Source of the DNA: Streptomyces hokutonensis
GTDB lineage: Bacteria; Actinomycetota; Actinomycetes; Streptomycetales; Streptomycetaceae
Length of the DNA stretch: 50,616 nt
Assembly (NCBI RefSeq): GCF_000376565.1
Contig: NZ_BARG01000107.1
Location: forward strand, 1-50,616
Direction of reading: 5' to 3'
Shown piece by piece: positions 8,772 through 18,392 of this stretch. How positions within the stretch are numbered: position 1 is the first letter of the stretch; each line of letters opens with the position of its first letter. The translations under genes and the position numbers were made by a program. The notes below the pieces were generated by a model, which was not told the DNA's origin, searched no databases, and saw only the letters and a program-made list of their open reading frames with translations.

Positions 8772-9187
8772 GCCCTGGCCCCCTCCCCCGCCTATGCTCC
8801 ACCAGTATGCGCACACGAGACCAACGGCGTTTCACACAAAGGGAGTCGACGTGGTCCGCGTGCTTGGAGAAGAGTTGAGAGTAGCAAGCAGAGCCTTCAA
8901 CTCGGGCCGTACCGCGCGAGGTTAGCCGACGGTCAGCAAAGGCTTCTGTGTTGGGCGGCCGGGCCGTGCCCGGCAGGCAGGCTGGTTCGGGTGGCGGCGT
9001 TCGTAGTCGTGGCTGGTGTACGGAGGCCGAGGGAACTCCCGGCCTGACCGGCGGGCTCACTCAAGAAGAACCGCACCCATTGCCGAAGGCCCTGACTGAA
9101 CGTCCGTTCCAGTTGTACCGGCCCCCAGGGCGATCCACTGCCCATCGGGTCGGGTCAGCGGCGGTTGCCCACTGGGGAGGGGTTCCG
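8772..9187. other. Non-coding region upstream of the VMAP operon
   Basis: About 400 bases separate the hydrolase start from the next minus-strand remnant. Short open frames exist on both strands but have neither recognisable domains nor plausible ribosome-binding sites. The operon promoter should lie here, just upstream of 8771 on the minus strand, but I see no clear -10/-35 pair. Confidence 0.4.
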
Positions 9188-9394
9188 TCACCGGCGGGTC
9201 AGGTTGGCGAGGGCCGTCACCAGTCCCGCAGCCAGCGTCAGCGTCAGGGTGGTGGTGAAGGCAACTGTCGCTCGGGTTATGGCTGTTGGATACGAGGCGT
9301 GGTCGCGGCGGGCGAGATAGCTGACTGCCCCTGCGACGAGGACCGCGGTTAAGGTCACGAGAGCGCAGGTGAGAAGGACTACGGCGTGATGGCT
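9188..9394 (-). pseudogene. Two-helix membrane protein fragment fused in frame behind an IS630 remnant
   Basis: These 68 codons encode two hydrophobic segments, about VVLLTCALVTLTAVLVAGAV and a TTTLTLTLAAGLVTALANL-like segment, joined by YLARRDHASYPTAITRAT. The pattern resembles small Streptomyces membrane proteins of unknown function found on mobile elements. It has no start codon of its own. Upstream in the same frame it continues directly into the IS630 sequence RAADLGARLRFEDEAGQGL, so its 5' end seems to have been lost when transposase DNA was joined to it. Whether any protein is made is unclear. Confidence 0.45.
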
Positions 9395-9929
9395 CAGGCC
9401 CTGACCTGCCTCGTCCTCGAAGCGGAGCCGGGCGCCCAGGTCCGCCGCCCTCTTTTTGTGACGGGCCACTGCTCGTCCTTCCAGGCGGCGATCTGCGCCT
9501 CGTTGCGCTCGCTGGCCTTGCGGGCCGGGACCTGCACGCTCCAGCCGATGCGGTGCAGAAGCAGATTCAGCCCGGCCAGGGTGTACTCGACGCCGAACCG
9601 GCGGCGCACGACCTCGCCGATGCGGGCCAGCGTCCAGCACTGGTCACTCCATCCGCACGTGGCTGGCCCGGCCTCCAACACCGCCTCCAGAACATGCAGT
9701 TGACCTGTGCTGAGCTTGCAGCGAGCGCCACCGGAACCCTTGGAGACCAGCGCCTGCCGGCCGCCCGAAGCCAGGGCCCGGCGCCAGCGGTTCGCCGACA
9801 TCCGGGTCACCCGGAACCGCCGGGCCACCTCCCGGTCACTGCCCCCGCCTCAATCAAGTCAGCTGCCGCGAACCGGACTTGCTCACGCCGATTGCGCTCC
9901 TCGGCCGTCAGCCCACCGCCATCGGGATA
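9395..9929 (-). pseudogene. IS630 family transposase, truncated and frameshifted
   Basis: The minus strand encodes the N-terminal half of an IS630-type transposase: GGGLTAEERNRREQVRF, then VARRFRVTRMSANRWRRAL (helix-turn-helix), then CWTLARIGEVVRRRFGVEY (winged helix), then IGWSVQVPARKASERN. One frameshift lies near 9840, where a base seems lost in a G run before DREVARRF. Another lies near 9455, where the reading moves into the frame giving RAADLGARLRFEDEAGQGL. Only the first catalytic region (FEDEAG) remains; the rest of the DDE domain is replaced by an unrelated membrane-protein fragment. Confidence 0.75.
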
Positions 9930-10020
9930 TCACACCTCTCCGGCATAGCGCAGCCGACGCCAACCGTCACGACCAGACGTAACCCGCACCGTTAAAGATC
10001 TCTAGACGTGCCGAGCGTTC

Positions 10021-11280
10021 TCAGACAGCCGATGCGGCGTCAGAGAACGCGGTGCCGAACACCGTGACCGTGACCGCCTCCACTGCGAGCGGTGGGTGGG
10101 CGTAGGTGTCCCAGGTCTCGGAGAACTCGGCATGCCGTGAGAGGGCTTGCACGGTCTTCGGGTCGTGCTGGCCGGAGGCACCGAGCGTGCTGGTGTAGAA
10201 GTGCTTGAGATCATGGAAGCGAGCTCGCTCGGGAAGTCCGGCTCGGGTCACGGCTTTTCGCCATTTCGCATAGAAGTCGTTGTACAGGACGGGGCGGCCG
10301 ATCCGGTTGGTGACGAGAAGGTCCTCTGACGTGAGGTCGACAGGAGTGCGGTCCTGCCTGCGGCGCTCGGCAGAGGACAACCTGGCCTCTGGGCCGGAGA
10401 ACTGCGCAGCGTGGCGGGCGAGCTGTTTGATCAGGAAACGATCCACTGGCAACGTCGCATAGCTGGATCTGGTCTTGAGACGTACCGCCTTGCCGCGCTG
10501 ACGCTGTTCCACGATGCGAAGCAGGTCATTTTCCCAGGCCACGTGACTTCGCATCAGCCCGAAGGCTTCGCCCAGACGCAGACCGGCGCACGCGCCGAGC
10601 CAGATCAGAACCTCATAGCGGGGCGCCACCTGCCGCATCGCAGCTGCGACTGCTGCGACATGTCCGGGTGACAGCACAACCTTGATGCGCGGTGTGACTT
10701 CCGGGAGCTCGATCCGCGAGACGATGTTGGACGGGAGCGGGACATCCTCGTCGACCATGTAGTGCATGAGAAGGCGCCAGATCTTGAAGATCTGGACCAC
10801 CGTGCGGGGCGAGTTGATGTTGGGTTTGTCGATCAAGTAGTCGACGAAGGACGTAGAGTCCCGGCGGCGCAGGGTGCCGGCCGAGCGGCTCCCGATGAAC
10901 GGCAGGACATGGTTGCGGAGTTGGCCTTCGTAGGCGGCGGTCGTGTGGGCGTTCTTTCGTCGCTGGCGTCTCCTTTCAATCATCTGAGCCGCGTAGTATG
11001 CAACGCGCTTGCTGTCGGAGGGGTTTGGTGATTCCTTCTCTTTGATTTCTGCAAGTGCCCTGTCCAGGTGCTCACGCGCCTCCTGCCAGGTGGTCAGGCA
11101 GACTCTTCGCTCTTTGCCCCCGATGTCGGTGTAGCGCGCTTGCCATTGCCGGCCCCGGCTGTGATCCGCAGACGGGTATAGGGGGCGCTTTTTGGTGCCG
11201 CATCGGCACGGTTCCTCGCCGCGTTCTGGTTTGGGATATCGCTTGTGCCAGCGATCGAACGGCTCGGTCGGCTTGCTCAA
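10021..11280 (-). CDS. Tyrosine recombinase/integrase of the island
   Basis: This site-specific integrase (419 residues from TTG 11280; GTG 11373 gives 450) would insert and excise the element. It begins with a CRCGTKKRPLYPS segment typical of one Streptomyces integrase group, has a SAM-like core-binding domain (TTAAYEGQLRNHVLPFIGSR), and a catalytic domain with Arg in GACAGLRLGEAFGL, HDLKHFYTS, ALSRHAEF and the nucleophilic Tyr in WDTYAHPPL. The usual HxxR box reads HDLK, which I believe is normal for this group. The start is uncertain; the TTG is preferred because residues before it look unconserved, though its ribosome site is weak. It is divergent from an XRE regulator, a common arrangement for control of excision. 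A related integrase tail lies at 19,349-19,549. Confidence 0.9.
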   Translation of the reverse strand: MSKPTEPFDRWHKRYPKPERGEEPCRCGTKKRPLYPSADHSRGRQWQARYTDIGGKERRVCLTTWQEAREHLDRALAEIKEKESPNPSDSKRVAYYAAQMIERRRQRRKNAHTTAAYEGQLRNHVLPFIGSRSAGTLRRRDSTSFVDYLIDKPNINSPRTVVQIFKIWRLLMHYMVDEDVPLPSNIVSRIELPEVTPRIKVVLSPGHVAAVAAAMRQVAPRYEVLIWLGACAGLRLGEAFGLMRSHVAWENDLLRIVEQRQRGKAVRLKTRSSYATLPVDRFLIKQLARHAAQFSGPEARLSSAERRRQDRTPVDLTSEDLLVTNRIGRPVLYNDFYAKWRKAVTRAGLPERARFHDLKHFYTSTLGASGQHDPKTVQALSRHAEFSETWDTYAHPPLAVEAVTVTVFGTAFSDAASAV

Positions 11281-11524
11281 TGTTCCGCCCGTAAATCGGT
11301 GGTGCGTTGTGCGCGGGTGCTCGCCCTCGTACCGGCCCGGCGACGTGACGTTGTGGGCGGTCCGGAGGTTCACGTCGGTGGCGGCTGCTGTGGTGGAGCG
11401 CCTTGTGTGGCCGGTGCGTCTGGTGTCTGTTCAGGGCCGGTCAGAACGATGCTTTCCGCTACACCGAGTAGTTATGCACAACTGTTCATGGTGAACCTCG
11501 ATGGTGTGACGATCGAGTCACCGT

Positions 11525-11791
11525 GTGCCCAAAAGTCAATCGCTGCCGGATCCGCGACTTGTGTCCATCGGAATGCAAATCCGACGCCTTAGAGAAGAGC
11601 GCGGCTACAGCTTGGAAGAGCTCGCCGAACGCAGCGGATTGAGTTTTCGAGGACTGATTTACATCGAGCACGGGCGGCGCAATCCGGGGGTGCTGACCAT
11701 CCTGAGCATCGCGTCCGGCCTGGACGTAGCGCCTGCGAGGCTGTTCGAAGACGTTGCGGAGACGTCCGACGAAGCGGACTCTGAACGATGA
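11525..11791 (+). CDS. XRE family helix-turn-helix regulator
   Basis: This small protein (88 residues) has a single Cro/CI-type HTH: IGMQIRRLREERGYSLEELAERSGLSFR-like residues 16-43, then IYIEHGRRNPGVLTILSIASGLDV and a short acidic tail. GTG at 11525 is taken as start. It lies divergently from the integrase, about 245 bases from its preferred start, so it may repress or balance integrase transcription. It might alternatively control the defence genes further right. The intergenic DNA contains no operator I could identify with certainty. Confidence 0.85.
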   Translation: MPKSQSLPDPRLVSIGMQIRRLREERGYSLEELAERSGLSFRGLIYIEHGRRNPGVLTILSIASGLDVAPARLFEDVAETSDEADSER

Positions 11792-11873
11792 ACGACACAG
11801 AGCCTGCGATACCGTCCACGAGCGATATGTGCTGCCTGAAGCGGCTGGCGTAACCAGGACACGGTGAGGGTTT

Positions 11874-12197
11874 TCAGCGGTGCCGCTCCAGGGTGAGGAC
11901 AGCCGTGGCGATTGACGTCATGCGGTTCGGGCTGTATCGGGCTCTGCGGAAGATTCGCCAGGATTTGAGGCGGGCGATTCCTCGTTCGACGGGTACGCGA
12001 GCCGCGGACAGCCCCCGGTTGACCGTCCGCTCGGTCGTGGTGAGTTCACCTTGGGGCGGTCGGCGTTTGGGGGTGGTGACCCACTCGCCCGCGCCGATGC
12101 AGGCCATGTCGGCGAGGACGGGGACGCCTTGGCGCTCGCAGATCCTGATGATCTTGTGGGTGCGGCCGGGCATCTCGCGTCGTGTCGCACTTCTCAA
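11874..12197 (-). pseudogene. IS5 family transposase, C-terminal remnant
   Basis: The minus strand encodes the C-terminal third of an IS5-type DDE transposase: IIRICERQGVPVLADMAC, then GAGEWVTTPKRR, then TVNRGLSAARVPVERGIARL with the last catalytic Glu (VERG), then SPNRMTSIATAVLTLERHR. The start has PGRTHKIIRIC, which suggests loss of a short piece between two RTH motifs present in intact relatives. The N-terminal part is not found upstream, so the element is dead. Confidence 0.75.
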
Positions 12198-12648
12198 TGC
12201 ACGGAGTTCCCACCGCCGACCGCTTCGCCATTGACGCGGTGTTCCTCATGTCGGCTCGTAAGGACAAGGGTTCGCTTTCGCTCGCCCGCTCGGACTTCCC
12301 CTTCGCTTGTGGCGTGATGATGGCCCATCGTGCGCTTGAGCCTGACCACTTCGGCTCAGCACCCCCGCGTCACCGCAGACGCACCCGAGGCTGTGGACCG
12401 GCTATCGGTCACAGGCCGGAGTAGTCGACTCCTCTCCTTGCAACTACCACTGCATGACAGCGACTTCACGTCGCACTGACAGTCCGAGGCTAAAGGCGTG
12501 CAGATCTTTAACTCGCCCTTTTGGCCTTGGTCTGGTGTTCGAGGACTTCGTGGAACCAACGTCTGCGCTCTGACGGTCGGACTCTGCAGGTTCTGGAAGG
12601 ATCGTCGCCAGCAGCCAAGAGACGGGCGGGGCCCGGGTCCTCGCCGCC
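12198..12648. other. Gene-free junk between an IS remnant and the endonuclease pseudogene
   Basis: These 450 bases contain only short open frames without recognisable domains. The plus frame GLVFEDFVEPTSAL ending near 12,574 reads like a protein tail but I cannot assign it. The stretch is consistent with repeated insertion and decay. Confidence 0.4.
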
Positions 12649-13735
12649 GTGTCGATCGACACCACCGATGTCGTCGAGGCCCAAGTGCCCAGTCGCCGCT
12701 ACTTCGACGACCGGGAAGCCTACGATGACTGGCGTCGCGCCGACTGGCGCAGGACGCTGAACTACTGGATGTACGCGGCCGCGCGGCGATCCCACCGGAG
12801 CGAAGTCCACGCCCCCGCCGCCTTCGCCTACGACCCTGCCAACGACTTCGACGTGTTCGATCCCGAGGCCATCGGCTTCGAGGTGAACACCGCCGACGCC
12901 TTCGAGACCGACGTCTGGAGGAACAGGTACGAGATCGGCTCTCACGGCCTCCCCGGCGAACTCACTCTTGAGGACCTCGTCTTGCACTACGGCGAGCGCA
13001 CGATCGCCGGCACCCGCCCGCTTGCTCTGCTGGCCTGGTCCGGGACGTACTGGGTGCTCCCGCGTGCGTACGCGGACATGATGGATCGCTGGCAGGAGCG
13101 AGAGCGGACCCTGGCCGAGCGGGCCCGGATCTGTACCGGCTGCCGGGCTCAGGGGAGCCGCTGGGGCTGGCGCACCGTCACCCCCAGCGGCTACGTCACT
13201 TTTGTGCCCGGTCTGCTCCGGCAAGGCCTTCGGGACGTACGAGGGACAGTTGGACGGCGTCGCCTACCGCTCGCTGCGTCGCACGCACCGCTCCGATGAG
13301 TACCTGTGCTGCCTGTGCCGCGAGAGCCGGGCGGCCCTCTGGGACCACTGCCATGAACACGGCCATGTCAGGGGACCGGTCTGCCCGAGCTGCAACACCT
13401 TTGAGGGCAAGGGCGTGGCCTTCCTCCGTCGCAACGGCAGTGGCCAGCACCTGCTGAGATGCCGCGGATGCAGGGAAGGGCACACTCTTCCGAGCCGCTT
13501 CCACCTCGACGTCGTCCTGGACCACCTGGAGGAGGTCGAGCGCCACGGTCGTCGTTGCCGGCACCGGCCGAACGCCTACCGCACCGAGTGCGTACACGGG
13601 GTGCACCGCATCGCCCTGCACTGCGATACCCACGCCTAGATGGCAACGTGGACGAGGGAGATGACCACGGCCGAGGTTGCCAGCATCGTGCGCGCCTACG
13701 TGGACGCCGCTCTGTCTGGAAACGGCCCCGGCTGA
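12649..13735 (+). pseudogene. Endonuclease VII-type HNH nuclease gene, frameshifted and with an internal stop
   Basis: The gene starts at GTG 12649 and reads through YFDDREAYDDWRRADWRR to ICTGCRAQGSRWGWRTVTPS. At about 13,200 an extra T in ACTTTTGTG shifts the frame; removing it gives VTLCPVCSGKAFGTYEGQL. The next frame carries the recombination endonuclease VII motif CCLCRESRAALWDHCHEHGH, then VRGPVCPSCNTFEGKG with zinc-binding Cys pairs. A TAG at 13,637-13,639 (HCDTHA-stop) is in frame with a further conserved-looking segment, MTTAEVASIVRAYVDAAL, ending at 13,735. The original protein was thus about 360 residues. Two lesions argue for decay rather than one sequencing error. It precedes and parallels the helicase gene. 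Confidence 0.72.
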
Positions 13736-13813
13736 GGTCTGCCGCATTGCCTGACTTGTGGCGGTCGTGGACTCTGGAAGGCTTGCCACAGTGGCAGGCG
13801 TTTGGGGGATGTG

Positions 13814-16800
13814 ATGGCCCGCCCGGCGGTACGCGATGGCAGTGATCCCAAGGCCATCCGCGACACTCGTGTGTTGGTCGACTGTCTGCAGGAGCTGGTG
13901 CGAGGTGCCTACCGGCCCGTCAGGAACTGTGCCAAGTATTCAGAGGTGGTGTGGTTCGCGGAGGTGCCCGAGGGCCTCGTCCGCCGTTCCCGGGACGCCG
14001 ACTCCCAGATCATGGTGGTCAAGCACCGTCCGCCTCTGGAGCCACCTCGGTTGCCTGCCATCCTGGACGGCCGTGTGTCGGTCGAGGCGGCAGCCACCGC
14101 TGCTAGCGAGCCTCCCGAGCTGATTGACGACGCGCTGATCGATGAAGATCAGGCTGAGCCCCCCGCTGACCAGGGAGAGACCCCGAAGGCGTTGGACATC
14201 GGCACGTCGGAGGTTCGCAAGGCTTACGAAGCCTGGGCTGGACGATGGAAGCGGTGGGCGCAGGAGGAGTTGGCGGCCGAGCCGCAGCGCCGTCTGCATC
14301 AGCAGCTGTACCGGATGGCGAAGAAGATCCAGCAGGACGGTGACACGTTCGAGGTCGTCCTGGCGGTAGGGCTCTTGCAGATGGGGGCCGAGCGTGCTTC
14401 ATCTCGGGTGCGCAGGCACCTGGTGACTGCGCCCGTTACCCTGATGGTTGACCCGAATTCGGTCAACATAACGGTGTCCCTGGTGCCGGGGCAGTCGGGC
14501 CGATTGGAAGACACCGAGTTCCTCAGCGAGTCCGACGGCTACACCTCGGAGTTGCTGGGGGTCGTGCGTGCTGATGTCGATGACGTCGCCTTCCACCCGC
14601 TGTCGGACCGGGCGACAGAGGCCTTGCGCTCGTGGTCACAGCGGGCCTTCGGAGTCGAACGAACGCTTCCCTTCGATGCCGGCAGAGAGCATCCCGACCT
14701 CACCGCAGACCCGCGGACGCGTTCGGTGCATCGCGCGCCGGCGCTCATCCTGCGCGAACACGGTCAGCGCTCGGTACTCGGCTTCTTCGAGGGCATCGCC
14801 CGAGCGTTGAAACGTCCAGGAACGCCAGCTCCTCTGGGGCTGGCGCAGCTGCTGTACGACCTCGAACCGGAGCAGCGCATGGCCTGGCGGAGCAGGAGCG
14901 GCTCCGTTCCTCCGGCACTGGGCCCGGAACCGTTGTTCCCGATGGTTACCAATGCGGCCCAGCTGGATGTTCTGGACAGGCTGCAGCGCGACACCAGTGT
15001 CGTGGTCCAGGGACCGCCGGGGACAGGAAAGACGCACACGATCAGCAACCTGATTGCAGCCCTCCTCGCGGACGGGAAGCGAGTCCTGGTCACGAGCGAA
15101 AAGGGTCAGGCGCTGAAGGTGCTGCGCGACCAACTGCCCGCCGGGCTGCGCAGCATGTGCGTCATCCAGCGTGATCATTGGCAGGGCGGCAGCTCTGATC
15201 TGCGCCAGTCCCTCGGAGCACTGGCACACCTGAGCGCGACCACGAATCCCGAACGGCTTCAGCAGCGTATCGAGGTCCAGCAAGCCCAGCGGCACCAGCT
15301 CATGGAGGAACAGGCCAGACTGCGGGAGGGCCTGCGGGCGGTGCGCGAAGTCGAATGGTACGAGCACCCCGAGATCGCGCCGGGATACCGGGGCCGGCTC
15401 GACGAGATCGTGCAAGCAGTCGATCGCGGCACGGCCGACTACCAATGGCTGCCGCCGCTGCCTGCGCAGTCGGGGCAACTGCCGCCGCTGACCACGGACG
15501 AGGCGCAGCGACTGCGGCTGCTGGTCACCCTGCACGGCCCGGGAATCCTCGACGCGCACATCCAGTACTGCCCCGATCCCGCCATGCTGCCGAACCCCGC
15601 GGACGTCGCCGGCCGGATCAAGGACCTGGAAGCCGCCGAGCAAGCACTTGGCCCAGAGCCCGTCATGCCACTGGCCCAGACGCTGAGCGACCACGGCGAC
15701 GCGGAGCTCACGGTCCTGGAAACGCTGCTCGATCAAGCTCAACAAGCCCTGCAGAGGGTAGGGCTGTCCGCGGATCCTGCGTCGTGGCACAACGAGACCT
15801 GGTCCACCCGTGCACTTCAGGACGGCATCGCACGCCGATGGCAGCAGATGTGGGACAGCATCCGAAACGCTTCACAGCGTGCCCAGCAGACGCAGCAGGA
15901 GATAGCGGCCGCCTCCTTCCCTGAGGTGGAGATACCAAAGCTTGCCGAAGGCGAGGAGAAAGAGCTCCTGATCAGCGGCCGCACCGTGGAGCAGTACATT
16001 CGGCAGGGCGGGCAGTTGAACAAACGCTGGCCACGGCCGGCCGTTCTCAAACAAGCCCGTGTCCTGCTGGAACAGTGCCGTGTCGAGGGCATGGCGCCCG
16101 CCGGCCGGGAGCAGATCGCCGCGGTGGTTCGCCATCTGGAGATGCGCGCCCACGCTCGTGTCCTGCGCGACCGATGGGCGGGTGTCGGATCGACCGTCGG
16201 GCAGGACACGGCCGAGTTGCTGGTGTCCGAACTCCTGGACAGAGCAGCAGACTTGCAGGCTGTCGACACGTGTGTCGAGGTCATCCGTCAAGTTCACGCA
16301 ACCTTGCTGTCCTGCGGCATCCCGGCATCGGTCACCACTCCTGAACAATGGGGGGACATCCGCAACGCCGTTGCACAGGCACGGCAGTTGCTGCAGGTTC
16401 GGACCGCAGGCCGACAGCTCGACGACGTCCTCACCGTTCTTCCGCAGCCACAACCACATGCCGTTGAGGAACTCCGGCACGCGGCTGATGCGGCAGCCGC
16501 CCGCGACGCACAGGCCTACGCACGCGCGGTGGAAGCACTGGAAGCGGCCTACCAGCGAGAAGCGGACCGGCGCGAGACCGGCAAACTCTTCCAGCGGCTC
16601 AGTGAAGCCCACCCCGAACTGGCGCAGGCATTCGCTGCCGATCCCCTCAGCGGGGACTGGCGTGCCCGGTTCACCGCCTTGCCTCAAGCCTGGGCTTGGC
16701 GCCAAGCCCAGGACTTCCTTGACACGCATCTGCTTCCCGGACGTGAAGAGCAGTTGGACGGGGAACTGGCACAGGTCGAAGCCCGAATCAACGACCTCGT

Positions 16801-18391
16801 GGAACAACTCGTCTGCGACCGTGCGGCTCTCCACTGCGTAAGCCGGATGACCACGAAGCACAAGCAAGCCCTGGCCGCCTACGCCAGCGCCATCGCCAAC
16901 GCCGGTCAAGGAACGACCGAGTACGGCAAACGCCATCAACGCCACGCACGCTCAGCCATGCAGACAGCCCAGGGCGCGGTACCGGCGTGGATCATGCCGC
17001 TGAGGCAGGTAGCCGAAACGATCCGCCCGGAACCGGACTCCTTCGACGTCGTGATCGTCGACGAAGCAAGCCAAGTCGGTCTGAACGGCCTGCTGCTGCT
17101 CTGGCTCGCCCCGCGGATCATCGTCGTCGGAGACGACCGCCAGTGCGCGCCCTCCTACACCGGCAGTAAGCACGACCGGATCACCCAGATCTTCGACGAA
17201 CGCCTGGCCGCACTCGAACCCTGGCAACGCGAGGGCTTCGATCCCAAATCAAACCTGTACGAACTGCTGTCATCCCGCTTCACCGAAGTGATCCGCCTCA
17301 CCGAGCACTTCCGCTGCATGCCCGAGATCATCAAGTGGTCTTCTCTGCAGTTCTACCCCGACAACCAGCTCATCCTGCTGCGTCAGCACGGTTCGGACCG
17401 GCTCCCTCCGCTGAAAGTGATCCACCTTCCCGAGGGCCACTGCGAAGGACGCAGGGACAAGCTGATCAACCGGCCGGAAGCGGAAGCTGTCGTCGACCAA
17501 CTCCACCGCCTCACCCAGGATCCCGCCTACGCAGGCCGCAGCATGGGTGTGATCATCCTGCGCCAGGGCGCCCAGACGCGGCTCGTACAGGACCTCGTCG
17601 ACCAGCGCATCGACATGCCCGCCCGCGAACGCCACAACATCCAGGTCGGCACCCCCGAAGAGTTTCAGGGCGACCAACGCGACGTCATCCTGCTGTCGAT
17701 GGTCGTAGACGGCCGCAACGTCATCGCCGCGACCGGCCGCCACCACGAACGACGCTTCAACGTCGCAGCCAGCCGAGCCCGCGACCAGATGTGGCTCTTC
17801 CACTCCATGACCGCCGACCAGCTCAGCAGCAAGGACCTGCGCCACTCCCTGCTCACCTACATGCAAAGCCCACCCCCGCCCTACACCCACGCCCACCAGC
17901 CCACCGACGTCAGCCCGGATCAGCACTGCAAGCCGTTCGGTTCACTCTTCGAACAGCGCGTCTTCCTGCGCATCAAGGAACGCGGATATGACGTGGTGCC
18001 GCAATGGGAAGTCAACGGCAAGTACATCGACCTCGTCGTCACCGGAGACCACGGGCGCCTCGCCGTCGAATGCGACGGAAGCCCCTATCACTCCGACAGC
18101 CAGCAGATCCACGACGACGCCGAGCGGGAACGGGAACTGCGCCGCGCCGGCTGGACGTTCTGGCGCGTACGCAGCAGCGCCTTCGCACTCTCACCGGAAG
18201 AGGCCCTGGCCCCGCTGTGGAAACGCCTGACCGACCTGGGCATCCACCCGCGCACCACGTCGGCGACCTCCACGGACGACACCGAACCTCACGCGTCATG
18301 GACACCGGTCGGACTGGCCGAAGCCGAACCCGATGACGAAGACACCGACCCCTACGACGGCGAGCTGGACGACGACAACGAGGCGGCCTGA
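13814..18391 (+). CDS. Superfamily 1 helicase fused to a C-terminal DUF559/Vsr-like nuclease
   Basis: This protein (1525 residues from ATG 13814, with GGGGGA four bases upstream) is an SF1 AAA helicase of the COG1112 style. Residues 1-380 are an N-terminal region of unknown fold. Walker A GPPGTGKT is at about 400-407. A long coiled-coil-rich insertion runs from about 480 to 1030. Walker B VIVDEASQ has its Asp-Glu near 1083, motif III is VVGDDRQCAPSY, and motifs V/VI are EEFQGDQRDVILLS and FNVAASRARDQMWLF. Residues about 1375-1465 form an MTES_1575/Vsr-type PD-(D/E)XK nuclease with Glu1380, Asp1406 (YIDLVV), and Glu1419-x-Asp (AVECDG), then GWTFWRVRSSAF. The following HEPN gene starts one base after the stop. 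The pair looks like an antiphage system; the target is unknown. Confidence 0.88.
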   Translation: MARPAVRDGSDPKAIRDTRVLVDCLQELVRGAYRPVRNCAKYSEVVWFAEVPEGLVRRSRDADSQIMVVKHRPPLEPPRLPAILDGRVSVEAAATAASEPPELIDDALIDEDQAEPPADQGETPKALDIGTSEVRKAYEAWAGRWKRWAQEELAAEPQRRLHQQLYRMAKKIQQDGDTFEVVLAVGLLQMGAERASSRVRRHLVTAPVTLMVDPNSVNITVSLVPGQSGRLEDTEFLSESDGYTSELLGVVRADVDDVAFHPLSDRATEALRSWSQRAFGVERTLPFDAGREHPDLTADPRTRSVHRAPALILREHGQRSVLGFFEGIARALKRPGTPAPLGLAQLLYDLEPEQRMAWRSRSGSVPPALGPEPLFPMVTNAAQLDVLDRLQRDTSVVVQGPPGTGKTHTISNLIAALLADGKRVLVTSEKGQALKVLRDQLPAGLRSMCVIQRDHWQGGSSDLRQSLGALAHLSATTNPERLQQRIEVQQAQRHQLMEEQARLREGLRAVREVEWYEHPEIAPGYRGRLDEIVQAVDRGTADYQWLPPLPAQSGQLPPLTTDEAQRLRLLVTLHGPGILDAHIQYCPDPAMLPNPADVAGRIKDLEAAEQALGPEPVMPLAQTLSDHGDAELTVLETLLDQAQQALQRVGLSADPASWHNETWSTRALQDGIARRWQQMWDSIRNASQRAQQTQQEIAAASFPEVEIPKLAEGEEKELLISGRTVEQYIRQGGQLNKRWPRPAVLKQARVLLEQCRVEGMAPAGREQIAAVVRHLEMRAHARVLRDRWAGVGSTVGQDTAELLVSELLDRAADLQAVDTCVEVIRQVHATLLSCGIPASVTTPEQWGDIRNAVAQARQLLQVRTAGRQLDDVLTVLPQPQPHAVEELRHAADAAAARDAQAYARAVEALEAAYQREADRRETGKLFQRLSEAHPELAQAFAADPLSGDWRARFTALPQAWAWRQAQDFLDTHLLPGREEQLDGELAQVEARINDLVEQLVCDRAALHCVSRMTTKHKQALAAYASAIANAGQGTTEYGKRHQRHARSAMQTAQGAVPAWIMPLRQVAETIRPEPDSFDVVIVDEASQVGLNGLLLLWLAPRIIVVGDDRQCAPSYTGSKHDRITQIFDERLAALEPWQREGFDPKSNLYELLSSRFTEVIRLTEHFRCMPEIIKWSSLQFYPDNQLILLRQHGSDRLPPLKVIHLPEGHCEGRRDKLINRPEAEAVVDQLHRLTQDPAYAGRSMGVIILRQGAQTRLVQDLVDQRIDMPARERHNIQVGTPEEFQGDQRDVILLSMVVDGRNVIAATGRHHERRFNVAASRARDQMWLFHSMTADQLSSKDLRHSLLTYMQSPPPPYTHAHQPTDVSPDQHCKPFGSLFEQRVFLRIKERGYDVVPQWEVNGKYIDLVVTGDHGRLAVECDGSPYHSDSQQIHDDAERERELRRAGWTFWRVRSSAFALSPEEALAPLWKRLTDLGIHPRTTSATSTDDTEPHASWTPVGLAEAEPDDEDTDPYDGELDDDNEAA

Positions 18392-18392
18392 C

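Noticed and set aside
8948..9352. Plus-strand open frame of 134 codons near the VMAP promoter region
   Set aside because: No motif, Gly/Arg-rich, and it crosses the minus-strand membrane fragment and runs toward the IS630 remnant.
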